Source: an uncultured Roseivirga sp. (lineage in GTDB: Bacteria; Bacteroidota; Bacteroidia; Cytophagales; Cyclobacteriaceae). From it: a stretch of 64,000 nt of DNA. Below, one piece after another: positions 1-9,350 of the stretch. The notes below the pieces were generated by a model. That model was not told where the DNA came from. It made no database searches and was given only the letters and a program-made list of their open reading frames with translations. The DNA lies in contig CANLOY010000006.1 of assembly GCA_947493005.1 (NCBI GenBank), positions 248,001 to 312,000 of the forward strand, in the 5' to 3' direction. A program made the translations under genes and the position numbers. Each line of letters opens with the position of its first letter. The stretch's first letter is position 1.

Positions 1-1
1 A

Positions 2-403
2 GGAATAGGAATGTGCGTTGCTATCTTCTATATCCTGCTTAACAACATGAGAAACCCTTATGTAATGCAAGAAACGCATGATGCTTCAAAGACGCATTAC
101 AGAATTGTATTGGCCGAGATGGTTACGTTTTTAAATAAAGCCCAGATATTAAAAGAGCTAAACAAAGTACCCGATAACGTGGAGCTTTTGATAGACGCCT
201 CCAAAACAACTTACATTCAACACGATGTACTGGAGATCATCAATGATTTTAAGGAAAGTGCTAAGTACAAAAACATACAATTAAAAATGTGTTGCACGAA
301 TGGGCTTAACCTTAATGGATTTGATGAATCATTTAAAGATATTTTGATCTCACCAGATTCAGTCGAAATGGTAAATCAGAAAGAAACTCTTACAGAGGTC
401 TAA
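2..403 (+). CDS. SulP-family anion permease, C-terminal part (STAS domain), truncated by the window edge
   Basis: The reading frame is open from the window edge, so the true start lies upstream. The visible part begins with the end of a hydrophobic segment (IFYILLNN) and continues into a soluble domain of about 110 residues. Its alternating pattern and the VELLIDASKTTYIQHDVLEII stretch fit the STAS domain that closes SulP-type sulfate/bicarbonate transporters. In this family the membrane part carries anions and the STAS domain faces the cytoplasm. The substrate cannot be told from this fragment. A strong terminator follows, so it ends its own transcript. Confidence 0.75.
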   Translation, partial: GIGMCVAIFYILLNNMRNPYVMQETHDASKTHYRIVLAEMVTFLNKAQILKELNKVPDNVELLIDASKTTYIQHDVLEIINDFKESAKYKNIQLKMCCTNGLNLNGFDESFKDILISPDSVEMVNQKETLTEV

Positions 404-423
404 GCCTTAGAAAACACGTTGTG

Positions 424-464
424 AAAAAAGCATCTAGGGGAGAGTTACTTAGATGCTTTTTTTT
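424..464 (+). terminator. Rho-independent terminator after the SulP gene
   Basis: The 13-nt arm AAAAAAGCATCTA (424-436) pairs with TAGATGCTTTTTT (450-462) around a 13-nt loop and runs into a T tract. It lies 20 nt after the SulP stop and separates that gene from the yceD-rpmF transcript. Confidence 0.85.
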
Positions 465-480
465 ATAGCAAACATATTTC

Positions 481-508
481 TTGATTAATCAATAATTCCC
501 TACCTTTG
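481..508 (+). promoter_or_regulatory. Bacteroidota-type promoter of the yceD-rpmF operon
   Basis: TTG at 481-483 and TACCTTTG at 501-508 match the Bacteroidota primary sigma factor boxes (TTG and TAnnTTTG) with a 17-nt spacer. Transcription would begin around 513-516, leaving a leader of about 20 nt before the TTG start codon at 534. The downstream box is a perfect match. Confidence 0.75.
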
Positions 509-533
509 CAAACCTGAATTTCAAGCTGGGAAA

Positions 534-1067
534 TTGAAAGCACGTAGAGAATTTGATATTCACATATACAAGCTTTCCAACGGAGAGCACAATTATCAGT
601 TTGATATTTCAGATTCGTTCTTTGAACTGTTTGAAAACGAGATACTTAGCAAAGGAAAACTAAATGCTAATATTTCGCTTCAAAAGTCGGACAGCATGAT
701 TCAAATGGGCTTTCAGGTAGAAGGCGCTGTTGAATTAACATGCGATAGAAGTTTGGATTTATTTGATCACCCAATTTCATTTGAAAGCAGGATGATCTTT
801 AAATATGGCGATGAAGAGCAGGAATTGTCTGAAGATGTAATGGTTATTCTTAAGGATACACAAACTATTAATATTGCAGATTTACTGTTTGAATTCATTG
901 GTTTAGAAATACCAATGAAAAAATTACATCCCAGGTTTGACCAGGAAGAAGAAAGTGAAGATGACTTCTTGATGATTTACTCATCATCTGAAGAAGAGTC
1001 TGACGAACAGGAAGAAGAACAAGATGTTGACCCGCGTTGGGCAGCACTAAAGAAATTGAAAGAATAA
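534..1067 (+). CDS. yceD: YceD family protein (DUF177), large-subunit biogenesis
   Basis: This 177-residue protein uses a TTG start, chosen because no ATG lies between the promoter and the conserved N-terminus (KARREFDIHIYKL). The body has the DUF177 layout: a beta-rich N-terminal half with one cysteine in VELTCDRSLD, then an acidic tail from about residue 140 (many E/D) before PRWAALKKLKE. In bacteria and plants YceD-type proteins are encoded next to rpmF and are linked to 23S rRNA and large-subunit biogenesis. Here rpmF follows 33 nt later, as expected. Confidence 0.85.
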   Translation: MKARREFDIHIYKLSNGEHNYQFDISDSFFELFENEILSKGKLNANISLQKSDSMIQMGFQVEGAVELTCDRSLDLFDHPISFESRMIFKYGDEEQELSEDVMVILKDTQTINIADLLFEFIGLEIPMKKLHPRFDQEEESEDDFLMIYSSSEEESDEQEEEQDVDPRWAALKKLKE

Positions 1068-1100
1068 TTAAGTAGCGAAAGCGAATAAATAAGATTTAAA

Positions 1101-1292
1101 ATGGCGCATCCTAAAAGAAAGATTTCAAGAACGAGAAGAGACAAACGTAGAACTCACAAGAAATTGAATGCGAAAAATCTGGTAGTATGCCCTACTACTG
1201 GAGAGTTACATATGCCTCACAGAGCTTTCTGGCACGAAGGTAAACTTTACTATAAAGGTAAAGTTGTAATGGAAAAAGAAGTATTGGTATAA
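1101..1292 (+). CDS. rpmF: 50S ribosomal protein L32
   Basis: The 63-residue basic protein has the L32 signature: [20 protein letters not shown] at the N-terminus and [12 protein letters not shown] in the middle. It is a structural protein of the large ribosomal subunit. Only one cysteine is present (C30), so the four-cysteine zinc ribbon of some L32 proteins is absent and this is the zinc-independent form. It is cotranscribed with yceD, and a hairpin follows its stop. Confidence 0.97.
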   Translation: MAHPKRKISRTRRDKRRTHKKLNAKNLVVCPTTGELHMPHRAFWHEGKLYYKGKVVMEKEVLV

Positions 1293-1310
1293 TTACCAAA
1301 AGAATTATTT

Positions 1311-1350
1311 TACTGCTCCTGGATGCTACATTCAGGAGCAGTACTTATTT
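1311..1350 (+). terminator. Terminator-like hairpin after rpmF
   Basis: The arms TACTGCTCCTG (1311-1321) and CAGGAGCAGTA (1333-1343) form a perfect 11-bp stem with an 11-nt loop, followed by CTTATTT. It separates rpmF from fabH, which are usually linked through plsX. Confidence 0.7.
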
Positions 1351-1468
1351 AAAGGCTTTTCATAGCCCCTTCTTCATTATGTATTTCTGATTATGATTCT
1401 GATAGGTTTAACCTTATATTGGCATCCAAATTTTGATCAGGTCAGAAAATCGACCCTAACAGTACTTA

Positions 1469-2467
1469 ATGACTAACATTCGAGCTCAAATCACTGGTGT
1501 ACATGGTTATGTCCCTGACTATGTATTAACAAATCAGGAATTAGAAACTATTGTTGACACCACTGATGAATGGATTACCTCAAGGACAGGTATTAAACAA
1601 AGACATATCCTTAAGGGAGAAAATCAAGGAACTTCAGTTATTGGAATTGAAGCGGTAAAAGGGCTTCTTGAAAAAACCAACACCTCACCTGAAGAAATAG
1701 ACTTAATCATTTGTGCTACTACAACTCCAGACATGGCTTTTCCTGCAACCGCCAACCTAATAGGCGATGCAATTGGAGCCAAGAATGCCTTTAATTACGA
1801 CTTACAGGCAGCATGCTCTGGTTTTATTTACGCTTTGACAACCGGTTCACAGTTTATTGAAACTGGTAAGTACAAAAAAGTGATTGTTGTTGGTGCAGAC
1901 AAAATGTCTTCTATTATAGACTACACCGACAGAACTACCTGTATTATATTTGGTGATGGCGGGGGTGCCGTAATGCTAGAACCTTGCGAAGAAGAGTTCG
2001 GTATTATGGACTCTATACTTAAATCTGATGGTTCTGGCGCACAACACTTACACATGAAGGCAGGTGGAAGTCGCAAACCAGCCAGCGTAGAAACTGTCCA
2101 GAATAGAGAGCACTTTGTTTACCAGGAAGGTTCTGCTGTATTCAAGTTTGCTGTTACTAATATGGCAGACGTTGCAGAGCAAATTATGCAAAAGAATAAT
2201 CTTACGAGCGATGACGTTGCATACCTTGTGCCTCATCAAGCCAATAAACGTATAATAGATGCAACTGCCAGAAGAATGGGAGTTAGTGAAGATAAGGTAA
2301 TGTTAAATATCCACAGGTACGGTAATACCACCAGTGGCACAATCCCACTTTGCTTATCGGACTACGAATCACAACTTCGTAAAGGAGATAACATTATATT
2401 AGCAGCCTTTGGTGGGGGGTTTACCTGGGGTTCTATTTGGATAAAATGGGCCTACGACCCAAAGTAA
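1469..2467 (+). CDS. fabH: Beta-ketoacyl-ACP synthase III (FabH)
   Basis: FabH condenses an acyl-CoA starter with malonyl-ACP to begin fatty acid synthesis in the cytoplasm. The 332-residue length is normal for the family. The catalytic triad is visible: C116 in [10 protein letters not shown]256 in [10 protein letters not shown] and N286 in [10 protein letters not shown]. The GGGFTWGS motif closes the protein. It heads a run with efp, accB and accC (gaps of 29, 15 and 47 nt), so initiation enzyme and acetyl-CoA carboxylase subunits are probably coexpressed. plsX, which often precedes fabH, is not here. Confidence 0.96.
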   Translation: MTNIRAQITGVHGYVPDYVLTNQELETIVDTTDEWITSRTGIKQRHILKGENQGTSVIGIEAVKGLLEKTNTSPEEIDLIICATTTPDMAFPATANLIGDAIGAKNAFNYDLQAACSGFIYALTTGSQFIETGKYKKVIVVGADKMSSIIDYTDRTTCIIFGDGGGAVMLEPCEEEFGIMDSILKSDGSGAQHLHMKAGGSRKPASVETVQNREHFVYQEGSAVFKFAVTNMADVAEQIMQKNNLTSDDVAYLVPHQANKRIIDATARRMGVSEDKVMLNIHRYGNTTSGTIPLCLSDYESQLRKGDNIILAAFGGGFTWGSIWIKWAYDPK

Positions 2468-2496
2468 TTTTTAACTAAACACAATAGATTTGTCAT

Positions 2497-3063
2497 ATGG
2501 CAACTACTGCAGATATTAAAAACGGCCTTTGTATCATATTGAATGGTGATTTATGGATGGTCACTGAATTTCAACATGTAAAGCCAGGCAAAGGACCTGC
2601 TTTTGTCAGAACTAAGCTTAAAAATGTTAAAACAGGAAAAGTAGTGGACAATACTTTTTCTGCCGGACATAAAATTGAAACCGCCAGAGTTGAAAAAAGA
2701 ACTCACCAGTTCCTATACAAAGACGATTTTGGCTTTCATTTCATGAATAGCGACACATTTGAGCAAGTCATGATTGAAGAGCAGATGATTGGTAAAAGTG
2801 CCGGATTAATCAAAGATGGTCAAGAAGTAGATATCCTTTTCCATGCTGAAACAGAAGCCGCACTAACCTGTGAATTACCAGCTTATGTTATCTTGGAAAT
2901 AACTTATACAGAACCTGGTATTAAGGGAGATACTGCAACTAATGCAACTAAACCAGCAACTCTGGAAACAGGTGCTGAAATTCAAGTACCTTTATTTATT
3001 AATTTAGGAGATAAAATAAAAGTAGACACTAGAACTCACTCTTACGGTGAACGAGTCAAATAA
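2497..3063 (+). CDS. efp: Translation elongation factor P
   Basis: EF-P binds ribosomes stalled on proline runs and promotes peptide bond formation. The 188 residues cover the usual three beta-barrel domains. The domain I loop reads HVKPGKGPAF, with K32 at the position that is modified in many bacteria. The C-terminal signature VDTRTHSYGERVK is intact. It lies between fabH and accB, an arrangement seen in other Bacteroidota. No modification enzyme (EpmA or EarP type) is encoded in the window, so the modification state is unknown. Confidence 0.97.
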   Translation: MATTADIKNGLCIILNGDLWMVTEFQHVKPGKGPAFVRTKLKNVKTGKVVDNTFSAGHKIETARVEKRTHQFLYKDDFGFHFMNSDTFEQVMIEEQMIGKSAGLIKDGQEVDILFHAETEAALTCELPAYVILEITYTEPGIKGDTATNATKPATLETGAEIQVPLFINLGDKIKVDTRTHSYGERVK

Positions 3064-3078
3064 TCAACTTACTTAAGA

Positions 3079-3549
3079 ATGAATCCGAAAGAAATAAAAA
3101 ACATGATCGACTTCATTGCTAAATCAGGTTTAGCAGAGGTCAATATAGAAACTGAAGAGTTCAAAATCGAAGTAAGGCGAGATGCCGAAGCAACGGTAGT
3201 TGCTGCTGCCCCTTCAGTACCCGCACCTGTAGCCGCTGCTCCAGCTCCAGCTGCCCCTGTAGCCGAAGTGCCTGCTGCTAAACCAGCGGCCGCTGAGGAC
3301 ACAAGCAAATATGTAGAAGTTAAATCTCCAATGATTGGTACTTTCTACAGAGCACCTAAGCCAGAAGATCCTTCATTCGTGAATGTTGGAGACAAAATTT
3401 CTGCTGGAGACAAGGTTTGTATTATTGAAGCAATGAAGCTTTTCAATGAAATAGAGTCTGAGGTTTCAGGAACTATTGTAAAAGTATTGGTAGAAAATGC
3501 TTCTCCGGTAGAATACGACCAACCACTCTTTTTGGTTGACCCATCATAA
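3079..3549 (+). CDS. accB: Biotin carboxyl carrier protein of acetyl-CoA carboxylase
   Basis: The carrier subunit holds the biotin that shuttles carboxylate between AccC and the carboxyltransferase. The 156 residues show the standard plan: an N-terminal helical segment, an Ala/Pro-rich linker at about residues 40-72, and a biotinyl domain. The biotin site is K120 in IIEAMKLFNEI. The gene is 47 nt before accC. The ligase expected to load the biotin, BirA, is encoded at 15.4-16.2 kb. Confidence 0.97.
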   Translation: MNPKEIKNMIDFIAKSGLAEVNIETEEFKIEVRRDAEATVVAAAPSVPAPVAAAPAPAAPVAEVPAAKPAAAEDTSKYVEVKSPMIGTFYRAPKPEDPSFVNVGDKISAGDKVCIIEAMKLFNEIESEVSGTIVKVLVENASPVEYDQPLFLVDPS

Positions 3550-3596
3550 GGGCAAAAGGGAACCTCCCTTTATGTTTCATCTTTAATTGAATCACT

Positions 3597-4940
3597 GTGT
3601 TCAAGAAAATATTAATTGCCAATAGAGGAGAAATTGCCCTACGAGTAATCAGAACTTGTAAAGAAATGGGCATTAAGACTGTAGCTGTATATTCAGCTGC
3701 GGACAAAGACAGTTTGCATGTAAGGTTTGCAGATGAAGCTGTGAACATTGGCCCTGCTCCTTCCAATGAGTCTTACTTAAAAATACCTCATATCATTTCG
3801 GCCGCAGAAATTACTAATGCTGATGCGATACACCCAGGTTATGGGTTCTTATCTGAAAATGCAGAGTTTTCTCGCGTTTGTGATGAGTATGGTATCAAAT
3901 TCATTGGTGCAAGTGCTGGAATGATCGATAAAATGGGAGACAAAGCAACTGCCAAAGCTACTATGAAAGAGGCAGGTGTTCCTACCATTCCGGGATCTGA
4001 TGGTTTGTTAGATACTGTAGAAGAAGGTATAAAGATTGCCAATGACATGAAGTATCCTGTCATCCTGAAGGCAACAGCCGGAGGTGGCGGACGTGGAATG
4101 CGTATTGTTCATGATGATGATGGTTTTCAGAAGGCTTGGGACGATGCCAAAATGGAATCGGCTGCAGCTTTTGGAAATGATGGGCTTTATCTTGAAAAAT
4201 TCATTGAAGAACCTCGTCACGTAGAGATTCAAATTGTTGGAGACAGTAATGGTAAGGCATGCCACCTTTCTGAAAGGGATTGTTCTATCCAAAGAAGACA
4301 CCAGAAATTGGTTGAGGAAACTCCTTCTCCTGCTGTTGATCAGGAGCTTAGAGAGAAAATGGGACAAGCCGCAGTAAAAGCAGCCGAAGCTATTGCTTAC
4401 GAAGGTGCTGGTACTGTAGAGTTCTTACTTGACAAACATGGTGATTTCTACTTTATGGAAATGAACACCAGAATTCAGGTAGAACACCCAATTACTGAAG
4501 AAGTAACAGACTTCGACTTGATCAAAGAGCAAATTAAAGTAGCTGCCGGAGAGCCTATTTCAGGGTTGAACTACTACCCTAAGCTTTATGCTATGGAATG
4601 TAGAATCAATGCTGAAGATCCTTCACATGGATTCAGACCTTCCCCAGGAAAGATCACCAATCTTCACCTTCCTGGTGGTCATGGTGTTAGAGTAGATAGC
4701 CATGTTTACGCAGGTTACTCTATTCCACCAAACTATGACTCTATGATTGCCAAATTGATTGTGAGTGCACAATCAAGAGAAGAGGTACTGGTAAGAATGA
4801 AGCGTGCCCTTGAAGAATTTGTTATTGAGGGCATAAAAACGACTATTCCTTTCCACATCAAACTAATGGATGATGAAGGGTTTAAGTCCGGGCAGTTTAC
4901 AACTGCTTTTCTAGAAAGCTTCGACTTTACAGATTTATAA
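3597..4940 (+). CDS. accC: Biotin carboxylase subunit of acetyl-CoA carboxylase
   Basis: AccC carboxylates biotin on AccB using ATP and bicarbonate. The 447 residues match the bacterial length. Visible motifs are [15 protein letters not shown] at the N-terminus, the ATP-grasp glycine-rich loop [30 protein letters not shown], and [17 protein letters not shown] with catalytic and metal-binding residues. The start is GTG: the conserved N-terminus begins right there and no ATG is available. The gene ends the fabH-efp-accB-accC run, and the 3' region holds an unusual interrupted hairpin. Confidence 0.97.
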   Translation: MFKKILIANRGEIALRVIRTCKEMGIKTVAVYSAADKDSLHVRFADEAVNIGPAPSNESYLKIPHIISAAEITNADAIHPGYGFLSENAEFSRVCDEYGIKFIGASAGMIDKMGDKATAKATMKEAGVPTIPGSDGLLDTVEEGIKIANDMKYPVILKATAGGGGRGMRIVHDDDGFQKAWDDAKMESAAAFGNDGLYLEKFIEEPRHVEIQIVGDSNGKACHLSERDCSIQRRHQKLVEETPSPAVDQELREKMGQAAVKAAEAIAYEGAGTVEFLLDKHGDFYFMEMNTRIQVEHPITEEVTDFDLIKEQIKVAAGEPISGLNYYPKLYAMECRINAEDPSHGFRPSPGKITNLHLPGGHGVRVDSHVYAGYSIPPNYDSMIAKLIVSAQSREEVLVRMKRALEEFVIEGIKTTIPFHIKLMDDEGFKSGQFTTAFLESFDFTDL

Positions 4941-4953
4941 AACCTAAAGAAAG

Positions 4954-5098
4954 AGGCTGTATTAAAGGTTAAAAGCATCGTCATTCCCGAGAAATCGGGA
5001 ATCTCATTCGTATTAGGCGGTCGCTAGGAAGATTCCCATCCGAAGTTTCGGATCAAGTTGGGAATAGCAAAAAACTTTTAATACGGCCTTTTATCTTT
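4954..5098 (+). terminator. Possible accC terminator with its loop expanded by a repeat element
   Basis: AGGCTGTATTAAA (4954-4966) pairs with TTTAATACGGCCT (5077-5089), allowing one G-T pair, and the right arm runs into TTTATCTTTTT. The arms are 110 nt apart, and the space is filled by two nested inverted repeats of the ATTCCCG family. Reading this as a terminator whose loop received an insertion is inference. Its end overlaps the last codons of the convergent LytTR regulator gene. Confidence 0.45.
4983..5065. repeat. REP-like palindromic repeat, ATTCCCG...CGGGAAT family
   Basis: The first palindrome is ATTCCCGA, GAAA loop, TCGGGAAT (4983-5002). The second, at 5032-5065, is nested: ATTCCCA and TGGGAAT enclose TCCGAA and TTCGGA. 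A related palindrome lies at 33698-33717. Short intergenic palindromes of this type are often dispersed through Bacteroidota genomes. Confidence 0.6.
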
Positions 5099-5795
5099 TT
5101 AAGAACTTTCCTCCCATTACTTTCTCAAGAACATCATTTCTCAGCTGAGGTGCCATGGGAATTTCATTGCCTGATATTTTCAATGTATTTCCGTCAATTT
5201 CTTCTACTTTGTCGGTAGCGACAATGTAAGATCTATGTACTCTGAGAAATCGATTAGGTAGTTGCTGCTCCATTTGCTTCAAAGACACCAAAGTAATTAG
5301 CATGGGCTTACCTTTCTGAAAGATTTTCACATAGTCTTTCATACTCTCAATATAGAGTAACTCATCGATCAGTACCTTCTTAATTACACCATCCACTTTA
5401 ACAAAGAAATGGTCTTCAGTTGCCTGTTCTTCACTTCTATCGATTATTTCATACACTTTGTTTGTTGCTTTAAAGAAGCGTTCGAAAGCAATTGGTTTTA
5501 CCAGATAATCAACACCGTTTAAATCATAGCTATCCAAGGCAAACTCTCTGTAAGCAGTGGTAAAGATCACTTTTGGAGGCTCTGCTAGTGATTTTAGAAA
5601 TTCCAAGCCATTCACCTTTGGCATATTAATATCTAAAAACATCAAGTCCACAGGATGGTCATTTAAAAAAGTTCTGGCTTCAATTGCATTCTTAAACTCA
5701 CCAACCAAATTCAGGAAGCTGATTTTCTCTATGTAGTCCCTTACCCCTTCACGAGCCAGTGGTTCATCATCAATGATTATACAGTTAATCTTCAT
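5091..5795 (-). CDS. LytTR-family response regulator
   Basis: This is a two-component regulator of the LytR/AlgR type. The receiver domain has the acidic pair in IIIDDEPLAREG and the phospho-acceptor aspartate in DLMFLDINMP. The C-terminal LytTR DNA-binding domain begins near residue 130 (HFFVKVDGVIKKV) and includes LLYIESMKDYVKI and RVHRSYIVA. I place the start at ATG 5795; a TTG one codon upstream (5798) is also possible. It overlaps the end of the kinase gene, so the two are translationally coupled. Its targets are not known; the cotranscribed permease is the obvious partner. Confidence 0.93.
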   Translation of the reverse strand: MKINCIIIDDEPLAREGVRDYIEKISFLNLVGEFKNAIEARTFLNDHPVDLMFLDINMPKVNGLEFLKSLAEPPKVIFTTAYREFALDSYDLNGVDYLVKPIAFERFFKATNKVYEIIDRSEEQATEDHFFVKVDGVIKKVLIDELLYIESMKDYVKIFQKGKPMLITLVSLKQMEQQLPNRFLRVHRSYIVATDKVEEIDGNTLKISGNEIPMAPQLRNDVLEKVMGGKFLKR

Positions 5796-6810
5796 CAAGT
5801 TGTAAAACTAGGTTAACACTAAACATTCCATCCTTCTTTTCTATAACCAGCTCATGTTTATTAGGGTAAATAAGGTCAAGTCTTCTTCTCACATTAGCTA
5901 TTCCAAGTCCAATATTCTTATCGTTACTTTCATTATTTCCAACGGTATTAACACATGAAAACTCCAAACTAGACTTATTGATATTGATCAAAATTTCAAT
6001 CTTAACATGCTCATCATCTTTCGAATCGCTATGCTTAAAAGCATTTTCTACAAAATTTAAAAAGAGCATGGGAGATATAAATTTCCCTTCTAAATCTCCT
6101 AAATATTTCCAATCAACTTCCACATGATCTTCATGTCTTATTTTTTGCAATAGAATGAAATTATTGAGGTTTTGAATTTCCTGATCAAGCGAGATTTTAC
6201 TTTTGTTTGTATCGTACAACTGGTGACTCAACAGGTTTGAAAACCGTTCCAGCGTTTCCTGTGCCTTAACCGTATCTTTCCTGATCAGTACGTGGATACT
6301 ATTTAATGCGTTAAACAAAAAATGTGGGTTCATCTGCCCTTTTAACAGGTCCAGTTCGGCCTTCAAGGTTTGGGTTTCAAGTTCTTTTATCTTTCTTTCC
6401 TTATGATACCATTCGTTGATAAAATAAAGACATGTCGACAAGCCATAAACCACCAGAAAGTCTGAAGCAGTAGTAACCACTCCTTTAATTGAAGCAAAAA
6501 ACTCACTGGTTGGTAAATGAACATCCTTATAATACTCTGTAAACACCAAGGATGATATTACTCCCATAAGAATAACCACAGAAGCGAGGCTTACTACATA
6601 AAGCCATCTCTTACGTTTCAGTAAAAGCCCAGGAATTAAAGCATAAAGATTCAGGTAAACACCAACGGCATAAACAGCACTACCAATAAGATTACCATCT
6701 ATGGTATCGAGAAATGAGGGCGCATAAACCATATCTCTCACTCCCCACAAAATGATATATAGCACCCAGAATACCAGGTGCATCAGTATATACTTCCAAT
6801 TAAATGTCAT
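5785..6810 (-). CDS. LytS-like sensor histidine kinase
   Basis: The N-terminal 135 residues contain about four membrane segments. A short helix leads to the His_kinase motif QMNPHFLFNALNSIHVLI, with H163 the likely phosphorylated residue. The ATP-binding part includes LFLNFVENAFKHS and GLGIANVRRRLDLIYP. This architecture is typical of kinases paired with LytTR regulators in Bacteroidota. It overlaps the permease gene by 4 nt (ATGA) and the regulator gene by about 11 nt, so the three form one operon. No separate sensing domain is visible, so the signal may be perceived within the membrane or through the permease. Confidence 0.92.
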   Translation of the reverse strand: MTFNWKYILMHLVFWVLYIILWGVRDMVYAPSFLDTIDGNLIGSAVYAVGVYLNLYALIPGLLLKRKRWLYVVSLASVVILMGVISSLVFTEYYKDVHLPTSEFFASIKGVVTTASDFLVVYGLSTCLYFINEWYHKERKIKELETQTLKAELDLLKGQMNPHFLFNALNSIHVLIRKDTVKAQETLERFSNLLSHQLYDTNKSKISLDQEIQNLNNFILLQKIRHEDHVEVDWKYLGDLEGKFISPMLFLNFVENAFKHSDSKDDEHVKIEILININKSSLEFSCVNTVGNNESNDKNIGLGIANVRRRLDLIYPNKHELVIEKKDGMFSVNLVLQLDED

Positions 6811-9233
6811 TCGTATCTCAAAGCTTCAACCGGATTACCATGAGCTGCTTTAAGTGATTTAAAACTCATGGTTAAGAAGGATATCAAACCAAGTAGCACA
6901 CCAGCAGCAAGAAAATACCAAACCTGCATTTCTATATGGTATGCAAAGTTCTCAAGCCATTTCTCCATAACAATGTACGTGATAATGCATGCGATAACAA
7001 AAGAGGTGGCAATGAGCTTCAGATAACCTTTGGACATTAATAGCACAATGTTACCAATAGTAGCACCCAGTACTTTTCTTATTCCTATCTCCTTCTTTAA
7101 TTGGGCAGCCAACAACGTTGTCATTGCAAAAAGCCCAAGACAGGCCAGTACAATACTGATGGTAGAAAAAGTAACAAATACTTCACCCAGCTGCTTTTCA
7201 GCTTTGTACATTCTGTCAACAGCATCATCTAAAAAGAAATATTCGAAAGCGACTGAAGGTGCGAAAGTATTCCATTCTTTTTCAAGCGCGCTCATAGTCT
7301 CTGTTAGGTTTCCTGCCGCCATCTTAATTGATAACTTAGATTGCATATAAGGTTGAGACTTAGGAATAATGCTGATTACTACAGGGTCTACATCGTTGTG
7401 AAGAGATTTGAAATTAAAATCCTTTACCACCCCAATCACACTGCCTTGATGCAGTGCTCTGAATGCACCATCGGAGGTAAGGCTACCAATGTTTAGTTTT
7501 TTGTTGATAGCATTCCCTTTCCATCCCAGCTTTTCAGCAGCAGTTTCGTTCAATAAATAAGTCAGAGAATCGGTAGATAACTGGCTATTGAAATTGCGAC
7601 CATCTACCAACTCTAGCCCGTACACCTCGGCAAAATCCAGGTCGGTTTCCAGCCTCATGAAAATCATATTGTTTTCAACAGATTCACCATCGGGCAATAC
7701 ATTGTAGTCATAGAAATCATCATACCCAGGAATTCGTGCAGACACCGCACTTCCTTTAACCTGAGGCAATTGATTTAATCTATCTTTTAGTGTTTTGATT
7801 CGTGTTTGATCTCTGATATCTCTCACCTCTAAAACCACCGTTTGTTCTTTATCAAAGCCTAATGCCTTGTTTCTCATGTATTCAAGTTGGAAGTAGATAA
7901 TAAAAGTGGAAATAATAAGTGCAGCAGAAATTACAAACTGAAAAGTGATCAAAGCTTTTTTAAAGAAACCGGCAAAGACACTTTGTTTAGCAACCTTACC
8001 TTTTAGTATAGAAGAAGGTGAAAACCCTGATAAAAACAGTGCTGGATAAATTCCTGCAACAAAACCTGCCGCCAAAGCAATCACCAACAGAATCAACACG
8101 ACTAAAGGTATGTCTGCTGAACTCAACTCGAGAGATTTTTCTGTTAAGTTATTGAAAGCTGGAATGGTTAGTAAAAACAACCCGAAAGCAATTACTCCTG
8201 AAATTAAGGTAACCAATATAGACTCACTGAGATATTGAACTATAATCTGTTCCCTTACGGCACCGAAAACTTTTCTAACCCCTACTTCTCCCGACCTACT
8301 GATTGAACGTGCTAAAGACAGGTTCATAAAGTTGACGCAGGCAATAGCAAGAATTAAAAAAGCAGTGGTTATCAAAATGTATAAGTATGCTTTGTTCGTT
8401 GTTTTGCCTAACTCATTAGAGTAATTGGTAGTAGTATGAATGTCAGCCAAGGACTGCATTTCATATCCCCTTTGTTCGGCTACTAGTTTCCCAAGGTACT
8501 TTTCTACCATCCCAGAAAACTTACTTTCGACATTATCGACATTAATTCCCTTAGGCGTTTTCACATACGTGTACATTGGAGGCCAAAACCAATTGTTAAA
8601 CATCCATCCGCCCTGCACTTGTCTCAAACTGATAAATGAAGCCAGAAAATCCAGTTGCAGGTGTGAGTTTTTTGGGGTATCGGCCATGATACCTGTTACC
8701 TGATAATTATATTGGTTATCTACCTTAAGGGTTTTCCCTATTGGGTTTTCACTGCCAAAGTACTTCTCAGCCATGGATTGTGTAACCACCACTGAAAACG
8801 GGCCAGAAAGTGCCTTTTTAGCATCTCCTTCTATAAGCTTAAAATCCAACACATCCCAAAAGGTGGAATCGACAAAAGCGAACTTGTCTTCCTGAAATTT
8901 CAGGTCCGGACCATTTTCAACCGGAATCTCTTCTGAAACATGGATTCGCACAAATGCTTCAAATTCCGGGAAATCACTTTTCAGGGCTGGTCCAATAGCA
9001 CTATAGGCATTGGCAAAGTAGTTATTCCCCCCTTCTGAATAGTTGACCTCTGTAACCCGATAGATGTCCTGATAATCCTTATGAAACTTATCATAAGAAG
9101 ATTCATCCCTGACATAAAAGAGAATAAGCAGGAAACAAGACATTCCTACTGCCAAACCCAGTATATTAATTGCTGTATGCCCCTTGTGTTTGAGCAAGTT
9201 TCTCCATGCAATCTTAATGTAGTTTTTAACCAT
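6807..9233 (-). CDS. ABC transporter permease, FtsX/MacB type, no ATPase attached
   Basis: The 808-residue membrane protein has the duplicated MacB-like plan: a TM helix and periplasmic core domain, FtsX helices near residues 285-390, a second TM (about 430) with a second periplasmic domain, then a last FtsX block. Signature stretches are the N-terminal NILGLAVGMSCFLLILFYVRD and KKEIGIRKVLGA near the end. Family members act on lipoproteins, peptides or signalling in the envelope. No ATPase gene is adjacent; instead a kinase and regulator follow in overlapping frames. This suggests a role in sensing or in an envelope stress response, which is inference. Confidence 0.9.
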   Translation of the reverse strand: MVKNYIKIAWRNLLKHKGHTAINILGLAVGMSCFLLILFYVRDESSYDKFHKDYQDIYRVTEVNYSEGGNNYFANAYSAIGPALKSDFPEFEAFVRIHVSEEIPVENGPDLKFQEDKFAFVDSTFWDVLDFKLIEGDAKKALSGPFSVVVTQSMAEKYFGSENPIGKTLKVDNQYNYQVTGIMADTPKNSHLQLDFLASFISLRQVQGGWMFNNWFWPPMYTYVKTPKGINVDNVESKFSGMVEKYLGKLVAEQRGYEMQSLADIHTTTNYSNELGKTTNKAYLYILITTAFLILAIACVNFMNLSLARSISRSGEVGVRKVFGAVREQIIVQYLSESILVTLISGVIAFGLFLLTIPAFNNLTEKSLELSSADIPLVVLILLVIALAAGFVAGIYPALFLSGFSPSSILKGKVAKQSVFAGFFKKALITFQFVISAALIISTFIIYFQLEYMRNKALGFDKEQTVVLEVRDIRDQTRIKTLKDRLNQLPQVKGSAVSARIPGYDDFYDYNVLPDGESVENNMIFMRLETDLDFAEVYGLELVDGRNFNSQLSTDSLTYLLNETAAEKLGWKGNAINKKLNIGSLTSDGAFRALHQGSVIGVVKDFNFKSLHNDVDPVVISIIPKSQPYMQSKLSIKMAAGNLTETMSALEKEWNTFAPSVAFEYFFLDDAVDRMYKAEKQLGEVFVTFSTISIVLACLGLFAMTTLLAAQLKKEIGIRKVLGATIGNIVLLMSKGYLKLIATSFVIACIITYIVMEKWLENFAYHIEMQVWYFLAAGVLLGLISFLTMSFKSLKAAHGNPVEALRYE

Positions 9234-9350
9234 TGTTCTGTTGTTTGATTTTGAACCTTCTATATAGCAGAAGTCAATCGTTTAAGAAAAACATATAGAA
9301 GAACTACCTGATGCTATAGACCACAAGCTCCAAATTGTAGACTACCCTAA

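Noticed and set aside
1392-1475. A 27-codon leader ORF overlapping the fabH start
   Set aside because: No promoter box clearly upstream, and no conserved or peptide-like features; probably chance.
3069-3308. A 79-codon minus-strand frame opposite accB
   Set aside because: Its Ala/Gly/Thr-rich content merely mirrors the Ala/Pro-rich linker of AccB.
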